A model generated the notes under the pieces. That model saw only the letters and a list, made by a program, of their open reading frames with translations. It was not told where the DNA came from and made no database searches. The position numbers and the translations under genes were made by a program. From Proteobacteria bacterium UBA2383 (GTDB lineage Bacteria > Pseudomonadota > Gammaproteobacteria > Competibacterales > Competibacteraceae), in the NCBI GenBank assembly GCA_002343485.1, contig DDST01000073.1:656-35828 (forward strand): a DNA stretch of 35,173 nt, in the 5' to 3' direction. Shown here piece after piece: positions 32,339 through 35,173 of the stretch (position 1 is its first letter; every line of letters begins with the position of its first letter).

Positions 32339-34900
32339 TTACTTACTGACGATCCCCTTGGAGCCATTAGCAATCAGCGCCGTCAAATCAGCCAGTACGC
32401 GGGGCAGCGCCATTATACCGCCGGGCGCCGCCAAGTAGCGGGCTTCCCACTGAGGATCAAACTTTTCCTTATATTGATGCAGGCCCCGGAAATTGTAAAA
32501 CGCCTCGCCATGCCCGAAGACCAGCGCACCAAATCGATTCCACAACGGCGCGAGGCTGCGATTCTGCAAGCCAGACAACGGTGCCATGCCCAAGTTGAAC
32601 CAGGTGTAGCCTCGCTCACGGCCCCACAGCATGATTTTGAGAAAGAGGTAATCCATCAAACCGTGAGAGCCATCAGGCAAGTAGCGCATCAAATCCACCG
32701 ACAGCTCCTCGCCGCCGCCTTGCCAAAGATTGGCAAACGCTTCTACTTGATTATGATGCCAGACGACCGCAACCGGTCCGGTTTGCAGGTAATCCTCGTC
32801 GAAAAACCCGAGAGAAAACCCTTTTTCACGGCTGCTTTTTCCAGTAAGCCAGGCATCGGAAACTCTCCTTAACTGTGGCAATAGGGATGGCACAACGGCT
32901 GGTTCGACAATTTCGAAACGGCAACCTTCCCGCTCTAAACGGTTGATATGATTACGCATGGTTTTGCGGGCCTTGCCGTCCAGCGAAAAGGCCGTCAACA
33001 GCACCCGCGCCTCTTCGCCAAATTTGAGCAGGGTTAGACCCAGTTCCACATACAAACCCAAATGATCAGGGTGAACCTGATAGAACACGGGCCAACCGCC
33101 ATGATGCTCACACAACTCGCGGAATTGCCAGGCCAATTCCCGGCGGTCTTGCTCGCGACGAGCCACTGGATCGCCCATGACCACCCAGGTGCGGCCTTCC
33201 ACGGCGTACATCAGGAAAGCGCTGCGATCCGCATTGAACAGCAGTGCCTTGTCGCCCAATAGGGTTAGATAAGCATAAGTGCGTGGGAATGCCGCAGCGA
33301 TCGCCTGGGCTTGACGCCGTTCTTCCGGCCCTGGCAGCGCTGGTTCGAAGGGCGCCGGCCGCAACAATTTGGCGATACCAAAGAACAACGCTGCGCCCAT
33401 AGCACCGACCATTGCCCGCAGGAAACGAGGGGCTTCGCCTTGACCGCTGAAACTGAAATCCCACCATAACTCAGCGGAATATTCGACATGCTTGTAGGAG
33501 AAGAAGCCCAGCCAGATCGAACACACCACGACCACGGCAATGGCAGCGAGCCAGCCTGGCGTAAATCGTTCGCTGAACAGTGAAGCTTGGCGGTAGAACT
33601 GCCGCCGGGAGGGTAACAGCCCAGCCAGCAGAATGCTCAGAATCAAAGCTTCTTCGTAATCTGCACCCTTGAGCAGCGAGACGACGATGCCTGCGCCCAG
33701 AAATGCTACTGCCAGCATCCAGGCAGCATCGAGCCGGCGTTGCAGACCTCGTGCGAGCAACAGTAGCCCCATGCCAGCCAGGCTGCTAGCGAAATGGGAG
33801 ATTTCCAATACAGATAGAGGGATTCGATGATGCAGCCATTCCAGCCGGGCCTCGACCGCTGGAGTCGCCGCTGAAAATAGCAGTACCGCGCCACTAATGA
33901 GTGTCAGCAAGGCAAAGATATGCGGCAACAGCACAGGAACCCAGGGGCCGATCATTCGTGGCAGCCACAAGACCCGTTCCTTCTGATGCCGTAGTTCATA
34001 CAGGCCCAGCGTGACCGCCGCTAGCGCCAGCGGCAACAGGTAGTAGATCAGCCGGTAGGTCAACAACGCGCCAAGAATATCATTGGCGGGCAACTCATTT
34101 TGGAGCATGAGCAGTGCCACCGATTCGAAGATACCCAAGCCGCCGGGGATATGGCTGAGCAGGCCAGCAATTTGCGCGACCAAAAATACGCCGAGGATGC
34201 GGTCAAAACCTAGTACTGTCGATGCAGGCAGCAAGGTGTACAGTACGATGCTGGCCATGACCCAGTCGAGGGCGCCAATCGTGATTTGCGGCAAGGCCAG
34301 GCGCGGCCGGACCATTGGTAATTCCCACGGTCCCGCTTGCAACGGTTGGCGGCGGAGTATGCCTAGTAACACGTAAACCGCTGGTAGAACCAACATCGAC
34401 AGCCCTAATAAACGGCTATCCAGCGTTAACCAAGGAATCGTGCGTAAATCCAGAGGATCCAGTATCAAAACTCCACCGCCTACGGTGAGAATACCCAGCC
34501 ATAGCGTCAGAGTGGTAAATAACACAATCCGGGCAATATCTACTGCGGTTAATCCCCAACTGGAGTACAGCCGGTAGCGCAACGAGCTAGAGGTGAGTAC
34601 TGATAGACCGACTGAGTTGCTGAAAGCATAACTGAGCAACGCGGCAAAGCCGACCTTGAGCCAAGGCAGCGGCTGGCGAATATAGCGCAACGCCAGCCAG
34701 TCGTAGCCAGTCGTAAGCAGATAGCTGAACGCTGTGCCCAGTAAGGCTGCGTATAGCTGTATACCAGGCAACTGCCGGAAATAGGCAACCACGTCCTGAT
34801 AGCGGTATTCAGCCAGCGCTTGATGCAACACCCACAATGCTGCAACAAATAGCATCAGACCGATCATTGGACCTGCATAGCGAGCGAACAGCGTTTTCAT
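32339..34900 (-). CDS. mprF: Bifunctional aminoacyl-phosphatidylglycerol synthase/flippase MprF
   Basis: This encodes 853 residues. About 1-520 is a multi-helix membrane flippase domain (LPGIQLYAALLGTAFSYLLTTGYDWLAL, AFSNSVGLSVLTSSSLRYRLYS and IAGLLSHIPGGLGIFESVAL are MprF/LPG flippase hallmarks). The cytosolic C-terminus (about 540-850) is the DUF2156 GNAT-like aminoacyl transferase with LFNADRSAFLMYAVEGRTWVVMGDPV and YTWFNLGMAPLSGL. It uses aminoacyl-tRNA to charge phosphatidylglycerol; Lys versus Ala cannot be decided. This lowers negative surface charge and raises resistance to cationic peptides. ATG 34898-34900 is chosen; a GTG at 34916-34918 would add six residues. It heads the four-gene operon. 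Confidence 0.95.
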   Translation of the reverse strand: MKTLFARYAGPMIGLMLFVAALWVLHQALAEYRYQDVVAYFRQLPGIQLYAALLGTAFSYLLTTGYDWLALRYIRQPLPWLKVGFAALLSYAFSNSVGLSVLTSSSLRYRLYSSWGLTAVDIARIVLFTTLTLWLGILTVGGGVLILDPLDLRTIPWLTLDSRLLGLSMLVLPAVYVLLGILRRQPLQAGPWELPMVRPRLALPQITIGALDWVMASIVLYTLLPASTVLGFDRILGVFLVAQIAGLLSHIPGGLGIFESVALLMLQNELPANDILGALLTYRLIYYLLPLALAAVTLGLYELRHQKERVLWLPRMIGPWVPVLLPHIFALLTLISGAVLLFSAATPAVEARLEWLHHRIPLSVLEISHFASSLAGMGLLLLARGLQRRLDAAWMLAVAFLGAGIVVSLLKGADYEEALILSILLAGLLPSRRQFYRQASLFSERFTPGWLAAIAVVVVCSIWLGFFSYKHVEYSAELWWDFSFSGQGEAPRFLRAMVGAMGAALFFGIAKLLRPAPFEPALPGPEERRQAQAIAAAFPRTYAYLTLLGDKALLFNADRSAFLMYAVEGRTWVVMGDPVARREQDRRELAWQFRELCEHHGGWPVFYQVHPDHLGLYVELGLTLLKFGEEARVLLTAFSLDGKARKTMRNHINRLEREGCRFEIVEPAVVPSLLPQLRRVSDAWLTGKSSREKGFSLGFFDEDYLQTGPVAVVWHHNQVEAFANLWQGGGEELSVDLMRYLPDGSHGLMDYLFLKIMLWGRERGYTWFNLGMAPLSGLQNRSLAPLWNRFGALVFGHGEAFYNFRGLHQYKEKFDPQWEARYLAAPGGIMALPRVLADLTALIANGSKGIVSK

Positions 34901-35080
34901 GGCAAGGTGAAATAGCACTCTTGTTCGTCCACCCGGACGTTACTTGAGCAGTGTTGCGATGTGCAGCACCCAGGTTATTCATTGCTTCAGAATGATTAAG
35001 ATTGATAGCTTGCCGCTCGCAGAAAAATCAGATCGTGTGTTTGAAATTATCAATCGCATCAATTTGATATTGGTGTCGAA

Positions 35081-35106
35081 AAAAACCCCGCCAAAGCGGG
35101 GTTTTT
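35081..35106. terminator. Terminator of groEL, symmetric
   Basis: CCCCGC/GCGGGG (35086-35091/35096-35101) with loop CAAA is flanked by AAAAA and TTTTT. It lies downstream of the minus-strand groEL end and upstream of mprF. Its symmetry would allow it to work on either strand. Confidence 0.85.
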
Positions 35107-35140
35107 CGATTGCAGCCTTTGTGAAGGCTAGTAGTGACGC

Positions 35141-35173
35141 TTACATCATGTCGCCCATGCCGCCCATGCCGCC
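35141..35173 (-). CDS. groL: Chaperonin GroEL, C-terminal end (partial)
   Basis: The last ten codons and TAA stop (35141-35143) read GGMGGMGDMM, the flexible Gly-Gly-Met tail found only in GroEL. The rest lies beyond the window. The tail projects into the folding chamber floor. mprF follows on the same strand, separated by a terminator. Confidence 0.9.
   Translation of the reverse strand, partial: GGMGGMGDMM

Noticed and set aside
35141..35173. Short GGCGGCATG-type repeat at the window end
   Set aside because: It is the Gly-Gly-Met tail of GroEL, not a separate repeat element.
1..35173. CRISPR array, prophage, integrase or toxin-antitoxin genes
   Set aside because: No spaced direct repeats, phage structural genes or recognisable toxin-antitoxin pairs were seen on either strand.

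Overview
The window looks like chromosome of a gammaproteobacterium with mid-50s %GC and mostly vertically inherited gene order. Four blocks match gene orders known from E. coli or Pseudomonas: speD next to coq7; rplM-rpsI; divergent rpiA/ilvA; and the cluster (ygfA, 6S RNA, zapA, zapB-like) facing (ygfB-pepP-ubiH-ubiI). Ubiquinone genes (coq7, ubiH, ubiI) imply aerobic respiration. The exact lineage cannot be fixed from sequence alone; an environmental gammaproteobacterium is a fair guess.

Layout: 1-1230 holds the 3' end of speD, then coq7 and a divergent thioredoxin-like [2Fe-2S] ferredoxin. 1244-2290 is a compact transcription unit: a consensus-spaced promoter, rplM, rpsI, tRNA-Gln(CUG) and a terminator. 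2295-5236 carries two tandem paralogous general porins, each with the same promoter block and its own terminator. 5253-7467 is rpiA/ilvA. 7444-9437 (minus strand) runs zapB-like, zapA, 6S RNA, ygfA, EVE-domain gene. 9555-15146 (plus strand) runs ygfB, pepP, ubiH, ubiI, apaG, methyltransferase. 15307-19413 is a probable signalling trio: a small secreted PstS-like protein, an outer-membrane barrel and a membrane GGDEF-EAL protein. 19493-24012 holds an LCIB-type carbonic-anhydrase-like gene divergent from an AsrA-type Lon protease, which is followed by a secreted pentapeptide-repeat protein. 24013-24733 is a decayed stretch with a transposase-like remnant. 24734-26294 is a TatD hydrolase and a TcdA-like E1 enzyme.

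The most distinctive region is 26365-34918, a tight four-gene minus-strand operon. It encodes MprF (aminoacyl-phosphatidylglycerol synthase/flippase), a 1117-residue GH18-NodB deacetylase-GT2 fusion, a GH26-like lipoprotein and an AcvB/VirJ-family (aminoacyl-PG hydrolase-like) protein. It joins a make/remove pair for cationic lipids to a machine that looks able to make, deacetylate and trim an exopolysaccharide. I read it as a candidate envelope-charge module. The window ends with the last ten codons of groEL (GGM tail) and its terminator.
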